Positions 44,386 to 52,177 of a DNA stretch of 64,000 nt are shown piece by piece. The stretch is from Streptomyces griseicoloratus (lineage in GTDB: Bacteria; Actinomycetota; Actinomycetes; Streptomycetales; Streptomycetaceae). Position 1 is the stretch's first letter; every line of letters begins with the position of its first letter. The DNA lies in contig NZ_JACVQF010000187.1 of assembly GCF_014534645.1 (NCBI RefSeq), positions 186,001 to 250,000 of the forward strand. The letters are read 5' to 3'. Under the pieces are notes generated by a model that saw only the letters and a program-made list of their open reading frames with translations, ran no database searches and was not told the origin of the DNA. Position numbers and translations under genes: made by a program.

Positions 44386-45810
44386 TCAGCCCTCCCGGTC
44401 CCAGGACCGCTCCAGGGCCCGGTCCACGAGCAGGCCGGCGGCGCCGGTGTAGCCGCGCGGGTCGAGCAGCGCCGGCAGCGCGGCGACGAGATCCGGCCGG
44501 CCGGCGAGTTCCGGCGCGGACGCCAGCACCTCGGCCAGCGGCCTGCCCGACCGGCCGGCCTCGTCGGCGGCGCCGGACAGCAGGTCCTTGGCCCGTGCCC
44601 GGCCCAGGTGGGGGGCGAGGGCGGCGGCGATCCGCTCGGACAGCATCAGCCCGCCGGTCAGCTCGGCGTTGCGCCGCATCCGCTCGGGGGCGACCCGCAG
44701 CCCCTCGGCGAGTGCCGCCGCGGTGTGGGCGGCCCCGCCCACCAGGCGCAGGCACTCGCGCAGGGGCTGCCACTCGGCGTGCCAGGCACCGGCCGAGCGT
44801 TCGTCCTCCGCGGTCAGGCACTGGAACAGGGTCGACGCCAGCGCCGGGACCTGGAGGGCGACGCTGCGGATCAGGGTCGACAGCACCGGGTTGCGTTTGT
44901 GCGGCATGGCCGAGGAGCTGCCGCGGCCCGGCGCGGACGGCTCGGCGGCCTCCGCCACCTCCGTACGGGCGAGGCCCTGCACGTCGACGGCGAACTTGCC
45001 CAGGGCGCCCGCCGTGAAGGCGAGCACCGCGGCGGTGTCGGCGACCGGTGTGCGCAGGCTGTGCCAGGGCAGCACGGGTGCGGCCAGGCCGGTCTCCTCG
45101 GCGAAGGCCGCCGTCAGCCGGGCCGGGTGGTCGGGCACGGCCGCGGCGCCCTGGGGCGCGGCCTGTTCCAGGTAGCCGGCCAGGGTGCCGGCGGCGCCGC
45201 CCAGGGAGACCGGCAGGCCGCCGTCCAGGAGGCGGTCGACGCGGTCGACGGCGTCCAGGACGAGGTGGCGCCAGCCCGCCGCCTTCAGGCCGAAGGTGGT
45301 GGGCACGGCGTGCAGGGCGAGGGTGCGTCCGGCGAGGACCGTGTCGCGGTGCGCACGGGCCAGCGCGGCCAGGGCCTCGGCGGTCCGCCGCAGGTCGCTG
45401 CGGATCAGGCGCAGGGCGCGGGCGGTCACCAGCATGGTGGCGGTGTCCAGGATGTCCTGGCTGGTGGAGCCGCGGTGCACGTACTCGGCGGCGGCCGGGT
45501 CCTCGGCCGCGACCACGCGGGTCAGCTCCCGCACCAGGCACACCACGGGGTTGGCGGTCTCCCGGGCGGCCAGGGCCAGGACGCGCGGGTCGATGCCGCA
45601 GCCGGCCGCCGCCGCGGTGATGGCCCGGGCGGCGGCGGGGGGTACGGTGCCGAGCCGGGCCTGTGCCCTGGCGAGCGCGGCCTCCGCCTGGAGCATCGCG
45701 GCCAGCCAGGCCCGGTCGTCGACGGCCGGCTCCACGGGGGTGCCCGCCCGCGCCGGGGCGAGCAGCCCCGTGTCCGGGGCGGGCCCGGTGGCCTGGGACA
45801 AGGGGATCAC
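44386..45810 (-). CDS. Fumarase/aspartase-superfamily lyase, nitrosuccinate-lyase (CreD)-like
   Basis: A 474-residue lyase. The superfamily signature GRGSSSAMPHKRNPVLSTLI (about residue 290-310) and the catalytic region STSQDILDTATMLVTARALR are intact. The closest well-known relatives are 3-carboxymuconate cycloisomerase (PcaB) and CreD-type nitrosuccinate lyases, which release nitrous acid. A CreE-like flavoprotein in the same cluster and the absence of protocatechuate-pathway genes favour the CreD role (inference). The GTG start at 45810 lies right after GAGAG; a TTG three codons later, preceded by GAGAGGTGA, is a good alternative. Last gene of the leftward operon, 26 bp after the BBE-type gene. 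Confidence 0.75.
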   Translation of the reverse strand: MIPLSQATGPAPDTGLLAPARAGTPVEPAVDDRAWLAAMLQAEAALARAQARLGTVPPAAARAITAAAAGCGIDPRVLALAARETANPVVCLVRELTRVVAAEDPAAAEYVHRGSTSQDILDTATMLVTARALRLIRSDLRRTAEALAALARAHRDTVLAGRTLALHAVPTTFGLKAAGWRHLVLDAVDRVDRLLDGGLPVSLGGAAGTLAGYLEQAAPQGAAAVPDHPARLTAAFAEETGLAAPVLPWHSLRTPVADTAAVLAFTAGALGKFAVDVQGLARTEVAEAAEPSAPGRGSSSAMPHKRNPVLSTLIRSVALQVPALASTLFQCLTAEDERSAGAWHAEWQPLRECLRLVGGAAHTAAALAEGLRVAPERMRRNAELTGGLMLSERIAAALAPHLGRARAKDLLSGAADEAGRSGRPLAEVLASAPELAGRPDLVAALPALLDPRGYTGAAGLLVDRALERSWDREG

Positions 45811-45836
45811 CTCTCAGTGGGCGGGGCGGTGGCCGT

Positions 45837-47360
45837 TCAGGGGGTGAGGGCGTGGGGGAAGCGGAAGAAGCCGTGCGGGTCGTAGTGGCGCTTGACCTCG
45901 GTCAGGCGCGGCAGGTTCTGCCCGTAGTAGGCGCTCGCCCAGTCCGTCAGCTTCGGGTCGGGGTAGTTGACGTAGCTGCGGCCGTTGGAGTGCGGGTCGG
46001 TCGCGGCGAAGCAGCCGTCGACCCAGTCCTGCGCGGCGCCCTCCTCCTCCGGGGTGGGCGTGGCGGTGGTGAGGTCGATGCCGAACACCGAGGTGAACAC
46101 GGCGTCGCGGTGGACGTAGGCGGTGGCGTCGGGGGCGACCTGGTTGGCGTTCTTGCCGAGGGCCATCAGGCTGACGTAGCGGTTCTGCCCGCTGCGGCGC
46201 CGGGCGTCGAACGCGGTCAGCAGGTCGTCGATGCCGCTCGCGGGCAGGGGGCGGCTGAACATGCGGCCGCGGTTCTTGGTGTAGGCGGTGCGCGGCAGGG
46301 CGGCGCCGGCGCCCGCGGTGTGGCACTGCTGGGTGGTCAGGTCCGCGCAGCCGAAGCGCTGCATCATCGCCTTGTCGTAGGGCAGTTCGTCGACCTGGCG
46401 GGTGGCCGGGGCGCTGCCGACCAGGGCGGCCAGTTCGCGCAGGGACGTCTCCAGCGTCTCCTTGGGGCCCAGGTAGGCGCCGGTGACGAGGGCGACGGGG
46501 GCGTTTCCCGCGGTGGCGTCCGGCAGGGACAGCACGGCGTCCGGGGCGAGTTCGGGGGCGCCGGCCTGGGCCCACTGCTGGTAGCCGGCCAGCATCTGCG
46601 GTGCCTTGTCCCAGGGCCAGGTGACGGTGAACGTGGTGGCGACCGGCACCCGGGTGGGGGCGAGGTCGAAGGCGGTGACGACGCCGAAGTTGCCGCCGCC
46701 TCCGCCGCGCAGCGCCCACAGCAGGTCGCTGTTCTCCTGGGCGGAGGCGGTGACGACGCGGCCGTCGGCGAGGACGACCTGGGCGGAGACGAGGCGGTCG
46801 CTGGCGGGCCCGTACTTGCGGTGCTGCCAGCCGTGCCCGCCGCCGGTGACGAACCCGCCGGGGCAGACGGTGGGGCAGAACCCGCCGGGGACGGCCAGGC
46901 CGTGGGGGGCCAGCGCGGTGACGATGTCGACCATCTGGGCCGCGGGCCCGACCCGTACGGTGGTGCCGCACACGCGGGTGCCGTTCAGCCGGGTGAGGTT
47001 GATGACGAGGCCCTCGGTGGTGGACCAGCCGGTGAAGCTGTGCCCGCCGCTGCGTATCGCGGTGTGCAGGCCGTGGTCCTGGGCGAACCGGATGCAGGTG
47101 CTGACGTCCTGGGCGCTCTCGCAGTAGGCGACGGCCTGCGGGCGCAGGTGGTCCCACTGGGCGGAGGCCAGCTGCCGGGCCTGGTCGTAGCCCGCCTCGT
47201 GGGGGAGCACCAGGTCTCCCCGGAGCCCTGCGCGCAGCTGCTCCCACCGTGTGGTGGTGCGGCGCGGCCGGGCCCACGCCGGCGGGGCGCCGGTCAGTAC
47301 GGTGGAGGCGGCCAGGGTGAGGCCGGTGCCGGCTCCCAGGACGGCCCTTCTGGTGACCAT
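45837..47360 (-). CDS. Secreted berberine-bridge-enzyme-like FAD oxidase
   Basis: A 507-residue FAD-linked oxidase with a Tat-type signal (VTRRAVLGAGTGLTLAAS, cleavage near PAWA). The FAD domain has SGGHSFTGWST, with H107 a likely covalent flavin attachment, and GGFCPTVCPGGFVTGGGHG, where C162 (or C166) is the second attachment. The BBE C-terminus is YVNYPDP and RHYDPHGFFRFPHALTP. Such enzymes oxidise alcohols, amines or C-C-forming substrates with O2. Export would place a late oxidation outside the membrane. ATG at 47360 follows AAGGAA. Fifth gene of the leftward operon. Confidence 0.88.
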   Translation of the reverse strand: MVTRRAVLGAGTGLTLAASTVLTGAPPAWARPRRTTTRWEQLRAGLRGDLVLPHEAGYDQARQLASAQWDHLRPQAVAYCESAQDVSTCIRFAQDHGLHTAIRSGGHSFTGWSTTEGLVINLTRLNGTRVCGTTVRVGPAAQMVDIVTALAPHGLAVPGGFCPTVCPGGFVTGGGHGWQHRKYGPASDRLVSAQVVLADGRVVTASAQENSDLLWALRGGGGGNFGVVTAFDLAPTRVPVATTFTVTWPWDKAPQMLAGYQQWAQAGAPELAPDAVLSLPDATAGNAPVALVTGAYLGPKETLETSLRELAALVGSAPATRQVDELPYDKAMMQRFGCADLTTQQCHTAGAGAALPRTAYTKNRGRMFSRPLPASGIDDLLTAFDARRRSGQNRYVSLMALGKNANQVAPDATAYVHRDAVFTSVFGIDLTTATPTPEEEGAAQDWVDGCFAATDPHSNGRSYVNYPDPKLTDWASAYYGQNLPRLTEVKRHYDPHGFFRFPHALTP

Positions 47361-47409
47361 GGTGTTCCTTCCGTGATGTCCCTGCTGCGGTCGTCTCACG
47401 CGCGTCGTC

Positions 47410-48408
47410 TCACGCGCTGCGGAGGGCGAGATAGGGCATTTGGTCGGCGGGGTAGCGGTCTCCGCGTGCCGCGCCGGGCGGTACGGCCGCCTCGACGGCG
47501 GCCAGGTCCTCGGGCCCGAGGGTGAGGTCGAGGGCGCCGAGTGCCTCGTGCAGGCGGTCCCTGCGGCGGGCGCCGACGAGGGGGACGATGTCGCTGCCCT
47601 GGGCGAGCGCCCAGGCGATGGCGGCCTGGGCGACGGTGGCGCCCCGGGACCGGGCGACGGCGCGCAGCGCGTCGACGAGGCCGAGGTTGTGGTCGGCGTC
47701 GGCGCCGGTGTAGCGGGGGGTCTTGCCGCGGACGTCGCCGGGGGCGAAGGTGCGGCCGCGTGGCCAGCTGTCGCTGATCAGGCCGCGGGCGAGGACGCCG
47801 TAGGCGGTGACGGCTATGCCCAGTTCCCGGCACAGGGGCAGGATCTCGCGCTCGATGCCGCGGTCCAGCACCGAGTACTCGATCTGGAGGTCCGCGACGG
47901 GGGCGACGGCGGCGGCCCGGCGGATGGTGTCGGGGTCGGCTTCGGAGAGCCCGATGTGGCGGACGTGTCCCGCGGTGACGGCTTCGGCGATGGCGCCGAC
48001 GGTCTCCTCGATCGGCACCTGCGGATCGGTGCGCGCGATGCGGTAGACGTCGATGTGGTCGGTGCCCAGGCGCTGCAGCGAGTACGCCAGTGAGGTGTGG
48101 ACGGCGGCGGGGCGGCCGTCGTAGCCGAGGAAGGTCCCGTCGGGGCGGCGCAGGGCGCCGAACTTCACGCTGAGCACGACGTCGTCGCGGCGGCGGTGGC
48201 GCAGGGCCTCGCGGACGAGGAGTTCGTTGTGGCCCATGCCGTAGAAGTCGCCGGTGTCCAGCAGGGTGATGCCGGCGTCCAGCGCGGCGTGCAGCGTGGC
48301 GAGGGACTCCTTCTCGTCCGCGGGTCCGTAGAGGGCGGACATGCCCATGCAGCCGAGGCCCAGGGCCGACACCTGGGGTCCGGTGGCACCGAGAACGCGG
48401 TTGAGCAC
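47410..48408 (-). CDS. Aldo/keto reductase
   Basis: A 332-residue aldo/keto reductase of the AKR13-like type. LGLGCMGMSALYGPADEKES, LLDTGDFYGMGHNELLVREA (Asp and Tyr of the tetrad), VVLSVKFGALRRPDG (Lys), VHTSLAYSLQRLGTDHIDVY (residue 122 on; the catalytic His is usually nearby) and VPLVGARRRDRLHEALGAL (cofactor) are present. It reduces aldehydes or ketones with NADPH. In this cluster an aldehyde from the LuxE/LuxC-like pair is a natural candidate substrate (inference). GTG at 48408 is chosen because AAGGAGG lies 5 bases upstream. Confidence 0.88.
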   Translation of the reverse strand: MLNRVLGATGPQVSALGLGCMGMSALYGPADEKESLATLHAALDAGITLLDTGDFYGMGHNELLVREALRHRRRDDVVLSVKFGALRRPDGTFLGYDGRPAAVHTSLAYSLQRLGTDHIDVYRIARTDPQVPIEETVGAIAEAVTAGHVRHIGLSEADPDTIRRAAAVAPVADLQIEYSVLDRGIEREILPLCRELGIAVTAYGVLARGLISDSWPRGRTFAPGDVRGKTPRYTGADADHNLGLVDALRAVARSRGATVAQAAIAWALAQGSDIVPLVGARRRDRLHEALGALDLTLGPEDLAAVEAAVPPGAARGDRYPADQMPYLALRSA

Positions 48409-48501
48409 GATGGCCTCCTTCGGGCGCGGCGGGGGGTGCGCCACATCGTGGCGCGCCCGCGGGACGTACCGCAATGAAGCGGCATTTATTACGGCAAGTC
48501 A

Positions 48502-48516
48502 CCCAAGTCGCTTGGG
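48502..48516. promoter_or_regulatory. Small inverted repeat between two genes of the leftward operon
   Basis: CCCAAG-TCG-CTTGGG is a perfect 6-bp inverted repeat in the 144-bp gap between the flavin monooxygenase and the aldo/keto reductase, the largest gap in this operon. On the minus strand GACTTG is also directly repeated next to it. It could be an internal promoter operator or a weak hairpin that tunes downstream expression. Confidence 0.4.
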
Positions 48517-48552
48517 GGCAGGCGGGGTTGCCGCCCCTGGCCGGGCGGCGGT

Positions 48553-49707
48553 TCAGTAGCGGACGGAGCGCAGGCGCGGCCCGTAGGGGGCGCGGTCCAG
48601 CCACCGTCCGGCGCGGTCCCAGCCCGGGGCGAGCAGGGCCGCCGCCCGCTGGGCCGTGCGCCGCAGCGGTCCGTCGGCGCTGAGGTGGGCGAGGGCCTGC
48701 CCGGCGGCGTGTGCGTTGGCGAGGGCGGCGGCGCGCCGGGTGTGCGCGTAGGCGGCCACGGCGGCCCGGCTGTGCGCGGCGACGGCGTCCGCGGCGGCGA
48801 CGGCGTCGGCGATCCCGGAGTTCATGCCCCGTGCCCCGAAGGGCGGCAGCAGGTGGGCCGCTTCGCCGGCGAGCAGGACGCGGTGGTGCGGGTCGCTGAA
48901 GGCGGCGGCGACGCGCTGGTGGAAGCGGTAGGCGGAGGACCAGGTGATCTGGGCGCCGGAGGTGCCCGGCAGCAGGGCGGGCAGCCACCGTTCGGCGGTC
49001 GCGGCCCACTGGCCGGGGTCGTCGGCGGGCCGGCACTGCACGTCCACGCGCCAGCCGCCGCGGAACGGCACGAGCAGGACGTTGCGTCCGCCGGCTCCGG
49101 GATGGCCGTAGTGGAAGATCCGCTCCGCCGCGTCGTCGCCGGGGCCGCCCGCCACGTCCACGACGGCGAAGCCGGTGCCGGCCGTCGTACCGTCCAGGGG
49201 GATGCCGAGGCCGGCGCGGACCTGGGAGCGGGCGCCGTCGGCGGCGATCACGCAGGGCGTGCGCCAGTGCCGCCCCGCCGCGGTGACGAGTTCGACGCCG
49301 CCGGGCCCGCTGCGGATCTCGCGCACCGCGTCGCCCCAGTGGATCTCGGCGCCCGCCCGGGCGCAGGCCCGGCGCAGCAGGGCCTCGACGACGGTCTGCG
49401 GCAGGCTGGTGAAGCGTGCGCGGGCGGCCGGGCCCGGGTAGGTGCGGGCGTAGACCTCGCGTCCCCGCCACAGCGTGCGGCGGGTGCGCCACACCAGTCC
49501 TGCGCCGGCCACCTCGCCGCCCAGGCCGGGGCTGATGCGCTCCAGCAGGTCGAGGGTGGTCCGGTGCACGAAGATGGCTCTGCTGCCGGGGCGGCCCCGG
49601 TGCTCGGCGCCGGCCTCCAGCACGGTGACGCGGGCGCCGTGGTGCCGGGCGGCGAGGGCCGCGGCCAGGCCGACGGGGCCGGCCCCGACGACGGTGACCT
49701 CGGTCAT
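48553..49707 (-). CDS. FAD-dependent aromatic monooxygenase (PHBH/UbiH-type), paralog A
   Basis: A 384-residue class A flavoprotein monooxygenase. VTVVGAGPVGLAAALAARHH binds FAD, CVIAADGARSQVRAGLGIPL is the DG motif, and HRVLLAGEAAHLLPPFGARG with MNSGIADAV is the GD region with Glu in place of Asp. It inserts one oxygen into an aromatic ring with NAD(P)H. It is clearly paralogous to the enzyme at 60320: both contain PGSRA-hydrophobic-FVHR and end RAPYGPR...RY. Its ATG overlaps the stop of the chorismate-lyase-like gene by 4 bases, so hydroxylation of 4-hydroxybenzoate or a related acid is plausible, possibly with loss of the carboxyl. Confidence 0.85.
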   Translation of the reverse strand: MTEVTVVGAGPVGLAAALAARHHGARVTVLEAGAEHRGRPGSRAIFVHRTTLDLLERISPGLGGEVAGAGLVWRTRRTLWRGREVYARTYPGPAARARFTSLPQTVVEALLRRACARAGAEIHWGDAVREIRSGPGGVELVTAAGRHWRTPCVIAADGARSQVRAGLGIPLDGTTAGTGFAVVDVAGGPGDDAAERIFHYGHPGAGGRNVLLVPFRGGWRVDVQCRPADDPGQWAATAERWLPALLPGTSGAQITWSSAYRFHQRVAAAFSDPHHRVLLAGEAAHLLPPFGARGMNSGIADAVAAADAVAAHSRAAVAAYAHTRRAAALANAHAAGQALAHLSADGPLRRTAQRAAALLAPGWDRAGRWLDRAPYGPRLRSVRY

Positions 49708-50381
49708 GGCGTCGCCCTCGTGGCGGCGGGGCCCGGTGCCGGTCCCGGGGCGGTGCGCAGGTGTGCGGGCGCGATGTCGGGGTGGAAGAACTCCTCGACG
49801 TACCAGGGTGATTCGCCCGGGACCGCGAGGACGTAGCCGCGCCAGGCGGCGGGCCGGGACCGCGGTGGCCACGGGGAGCGGCCGACGCGCAGCAGCCGGC
49901 GCTCCTGGGGCAGGCGCAGGCCGGCGAGGGCCCGGCCGAGCGGGACCGTGGCGCTGGTGAGGATGCCGGCCATCTCCGGGCGGCGCGGCAGGGGGCCCAT
50001 CACCAGGTTGCGGGAGACCACCCGGGCGCTGTCGTCGTGGAGTTCGGTGCGCCGCACGAGCCACGGCACGTCGGTGTCCAGGCCGAGCAGGGGCAGCACG
50101 GTGGCGGCCACGGCGTGGGAGCTCTGCACGTTCTGGCTCACCAGGCGGAGCGTCAGGCGGGTGGCCAGGTGCTGTTCCAGCAGGGCGGTGGTGGAGCCCT
50201 GGTGGGTGAGGAGCCTGCGGGTGAAGGGGTGGGTGAACCGCTCGGCCCGCAGCACGGCCGGGCGGGCACAGGGGTGGTCGCCGCGGTTTTGGGGCGGGTC
50301 CGGGCTCGGCACGGGCACCGCCCGGCCCGCCCGGGGGTGGGGGCGGGGCCGGGCCGGTGCCGCGGGGTGGGGGCGGGTCAT
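49704..50381 (-). CDS. Chorismate lyase-like protein (UbiC/DUF98 family)
   Basis: A 225-residue protein. After a Pro-rich N-terminus, the pattern follows chorismate pyruvate-lyase: LTHQGSTTALLEQHLATRLT, VPWLVRRTELHDDSARVVSR, then TVPLGRALAGLRLPQ, LLRVGRSPWPP and PWYVEEFFHPDIAP. The Arg in VRRTEL, the PLGR segment and the Glu in VEEFF correspond to the conserved UbiC active-site positions. The reaction would be chorismate to 4-hydroxybenzoate plus pyruvate. It overlaps both neighbours by 4 bases (50378-50381 and 49704-49707), so three proteins are translationally coupled. Overall similarity is distant. Confidence 0.7.
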   Translation of the reverse strand: MTRPHPAAPARPRPHPRAGRAVPVPSPDPPQNRGDHPCARPAVLRAERFTHPFTRRLLTHQGSTTALLEQHLATRLTLRLVSQNVQSSHAVAATVLPLLGLDTDVPWLVRRTELHDDSARVVSRNLVMGPLPRRPEMAGILTSATVPLGRALAGLRLPQERRLLRVGRSPWPPRSRPAAWRGYVLAVPGESPWYVEEFFHPDIAPAHLRTAPGPAPGPAATRATP

Positions 50382-50860
50382 GCCTTGGGCGTGTAGTGGC
50401 CGGGCACCATGCGGGTGGAGATCGCGATCCGGTTGTAGGCGTTGATCACGGTGATGGCCCAGATCAGCTGGGCGACCTCGGCTTCGCCGAACTCCTTGAG
50501 CGCGGCCCGGTAGACGTCGTCGCCGACATGGCCGTCGTGGACGAGGGTCACGGCCTCGGTCAGGGCGAGGGCGGCGCGTTCGCGTGCGGAGAAGAACGGG
50601 GTCTCCTCCCAGGCGTTGAGGGCGTACAGGCGCTGCTCGGTCTCGCCCGCGGCACGCGCGTCCAGGGTGTGCATGTCGATGCAGAAGGCGCACCCGTTGA
50701 TCTGCGAGGCACGGATCTTGACCAGTTCCAGGAGGGAGTGCTCGAGCCCCGCCTGGAGGGCCGCCTCCTCGGCGGTGGCGTGCAGGCGTCCCATGGCGGA
50801 GTAGACCTTCGGGGTCAGCTCGGACAGCTTCAGGCGGGGGAAGGACTCGGTGGTCGTCAT
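50378..50860 (-). CDS. AhpD/carboxymuconolactone decarboxylase family protein
   Basis: A 160-residue AhpD-like helical protein. LELVKIRASQINGCAFCIDM HT has the intact Cys-x2-Cys-x3-His redox motif, and FFSARERAALALTEAVTLVH, LKEFGEAEVAQLIWAITVIN and AYNRIAIS follow. It is the first gene of the leftward operon. Its role in the pathway is not obvious: it may protect against peroxide or nitrosative by-products or act on a pathway intermediate. ATG at 50860 is preferred over the longer frame because upstream sequence is promoter-like. Confidence 0.88.
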   Translation of the reverse strand: MTTTESFPRLKLSELTPKVYSAMGRLHATAEEAALQAGLEHSLLELVKIRASQINGCAFCIDMHTLDARAAGETEQRLYALNAWEETPFFSARERAALALTEAVTLVHDGHVGDDVYRAALKEFGEAEVAQLIWAITVINAYNRIAISTRMVPGHYTPKA

Positions 50861-50972
50861 GGCTCGACGGTAGGAACGGCCGCGGCACCCGGGGAAGCGC
50901 GACTTCCCACTGTCGCAGGGCGTTCGCCGGGCCGGCCGGCGGAGGGTGCGGGGCCGAAGGCCGAGCAAAAAA

Positions 50973-50985
50973 CTTTTCCGAAAAG
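50973..50985. promoter_or_regulatory. Inverted repeat copy 1, CTTTTC-C-GAAAAG
   Basis: A perfect 6-bp inverted repeat sharing the core CTTTTCCGAAA with the larger repeat at 51064-51089, about 98 bp away. It lies on the AhpD-like side of the divergent region and may control the leftward promoter. Confidence 0.55.
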
Positions 50986-51063
50986 CATCTCCGGAGGCCC
51001 GACTCCAGCCCGAATCCCCACTCCGGACGTCAACTTGCCTTAGTATCAGCGTCACTTGACACC

Positions 51064-51089
51064 CAAATAGCTTTTCCGAAAGCTATTTG
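51064..51089. promoter_or_regulatory. Inverted repeat copy 2 covering the LuxE-like start region
   Basis: CAAATAGCTTT-TCCG-AAAGCTATTTG is a perfect 11-bp inverted repeat that ends 2 bases before the ATG at 51092. It occupies exactly the place of the ribosome binding site, and no purine-rich Shine-Dalgarno sequence is otherwise visible. It could be a repressor operator just after the transcription start, or an RNA hairpin that hides the start codon. Confidence 0.7.
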
Positions 51090-51091
51090 CC

Positions 51092-52177
51092 ATGACCGAA
51101 CTCCTCTCCCCCGCACCCTGGGCCCCGGCCCCCGTGGACGCCGACGCCCACCTCCGCGACATCCTGCGCCGGCACTTCGACCCCGACACCGGCTCCCACT
51201 TCTGGCTCAGCAGGGCGCACACCCTCGGTTTCGACCCGCTCCGCGACATCCGCACCCTGGCGGACCTGCGCCGCTTCCCCGACCTCAGCGACGAGCTGCG
51301 CACCGTCCCGGTGGAGGACCTGATCCCCGCCGGACAGGCGGACCGGCCCTTCGAGGTGTTCGAGTCGGGCGGCACCGTCGGCGCCCCCAAGCGTGTCGTC
51401 GACAGCGTCTCGCGCACCCTCAACGTCGACTGGGTCAGCACCGTGCTGGACAGCCACGGCTTCCCCAGGAACGCCAACTGGCTGCACGTGGGCCCCGGCG
51501 GCCCGCACGTGGTCGGCCGCACCATCCGGCACCTGGCCCAGCAGCGCGGCGGGCTGTGCTTCACCGTCGACTTCGACCCGCGCTGGGTCAAGCGGCTGCT
51601 GGCCGCCGGCCGCACCGAGCCGGCCGCGGAGTACCGGGACCATCTGCTCGACCAGGTCGAGCAGATCGTGCGCTCCCAGGACATCAAGGTCCTGTTCATC
51701 ACCCCGCCCGTGCTGGAGGCCCTGTGCGCCCGCCCGGAGCTGTACGAGCGGCTCGCCGTGGGCCTGGAGGCACTGATGTGGGCGGGCACCAGCATCAGCC
51801 CCGAGTCCCTGCGCCAGATCGAGGAGACGTTCTTCCCGCGGGCCAGGGTCGCCGCGATCTACGGCAACACCCTGATGGGCATCGCCCCGCAGCGTCCGCG
51901 GCAGGAGGGCGACACGCACGCCGCCGTCTTCCGCCCCTTCCACCCGCAGTCGGTGGTCGAGGTGGTCGACTCCGCGACCGGCGAGGCCGTGCCGTACGGC
52001 GAGCGCGGCCAGGTCCTGGTGCACCTGCTCAGCCGCGACATGTTCCTGCCCAACGTGCTGGAGCGGGACACCGCGGTCCGGGTCCGCCCGGCCGCCGGTG
52101 ACACCGTCGACGGCCTCGCCGACATCGCCCCGCTGCCCTCCCAGGGCGGCACGCGGATCATCGAGGGGGTCTACTGA
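51092..52177 (+). CDS. LuxE/GriD-like acyl-activating subunit of an aryl carboxylate reductase
   Basis: A 361-residue adenylate-forming protein of the acyl-protein synthetase (LuxE) type. The N-terminus is IRTLADLRRFPDLSDELRTV. The nucleotide-binding loop is VFESGGTVGAPKRVVD, LFITPPVLEALCARPELYER and MWAGTSISPESLRQIEETFF are conserved LuxE-type segments, and AAIYGNTLMG marks the adenylation core. It would activate a carboxylic acid with ATP and hand it to the LuxC-like partner. The pair resembles GriD/GriC of grixazone synthesis, which reduce 3-amino-4-hydroxybenzoate to its aldehyde (recalled family knowledge). First gene of the rightward operon; its TGA overlaps the next ATG (TGATG). Confidence 0.82.
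   Translation: MTELLSPAPWAPAPVDADAHLRDILRRHFDPDTGSHFWLSRAHTLGFDPLRDIRTLADLRRFPDLSDELRTVPVEDLIPAGQADRPFEVFESGGTVGAPKRVVDSVSRTLNVDWVSTVLDSHGFPRNANWLHVGPGGPHVVGRTIRHLAQQRGGLCFTVDFDPRWVKRLLAAGRTEPAAEYRDHLLDQVEQIVRSQDIKVLFITPPVLEALCARPELYERLAVGLEALMWAGTSISPESLRQIEETFFPRARVAAIYGNTLMGIAPQRPRQEGDTHAAVFRPFHPQSVVEVVDSATGEAVPYGERGQVLVHLLSRDMFLPNVLERDTAVRVRPAAGDTVDGLADIAPLPSQGGTRIIEGVY

Larger units (their letters stand above)
50861..51091. promoter_or_regulatory. Divergent promoter region of the biosynthetic operons
   Basis: A 231-bp gap between the AhpD-like gene and the LuxE-like gene, the only divergent gap in the cluster. It contains a markedly AT-rich stretch and two related inverted repeats (50973-50985 and 51064-51089). 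TAGTAT at 51041-51046 could be a -10 element for the rightward operon, putting transcription start near 51053; no good -35 hexamer is visible. Confidence 0.55.

Noticed and set aside
44386-45810. Protocatechuate degradation gene pcaB
   Set aside because: No protocatechuate dioxygenase, lactonase or thiolase genes accompany it, and the neighbouring AhpD-like protein is not sufficient. The cluster context fits a CreD-like lyase better, though sequence alone does not settle it.
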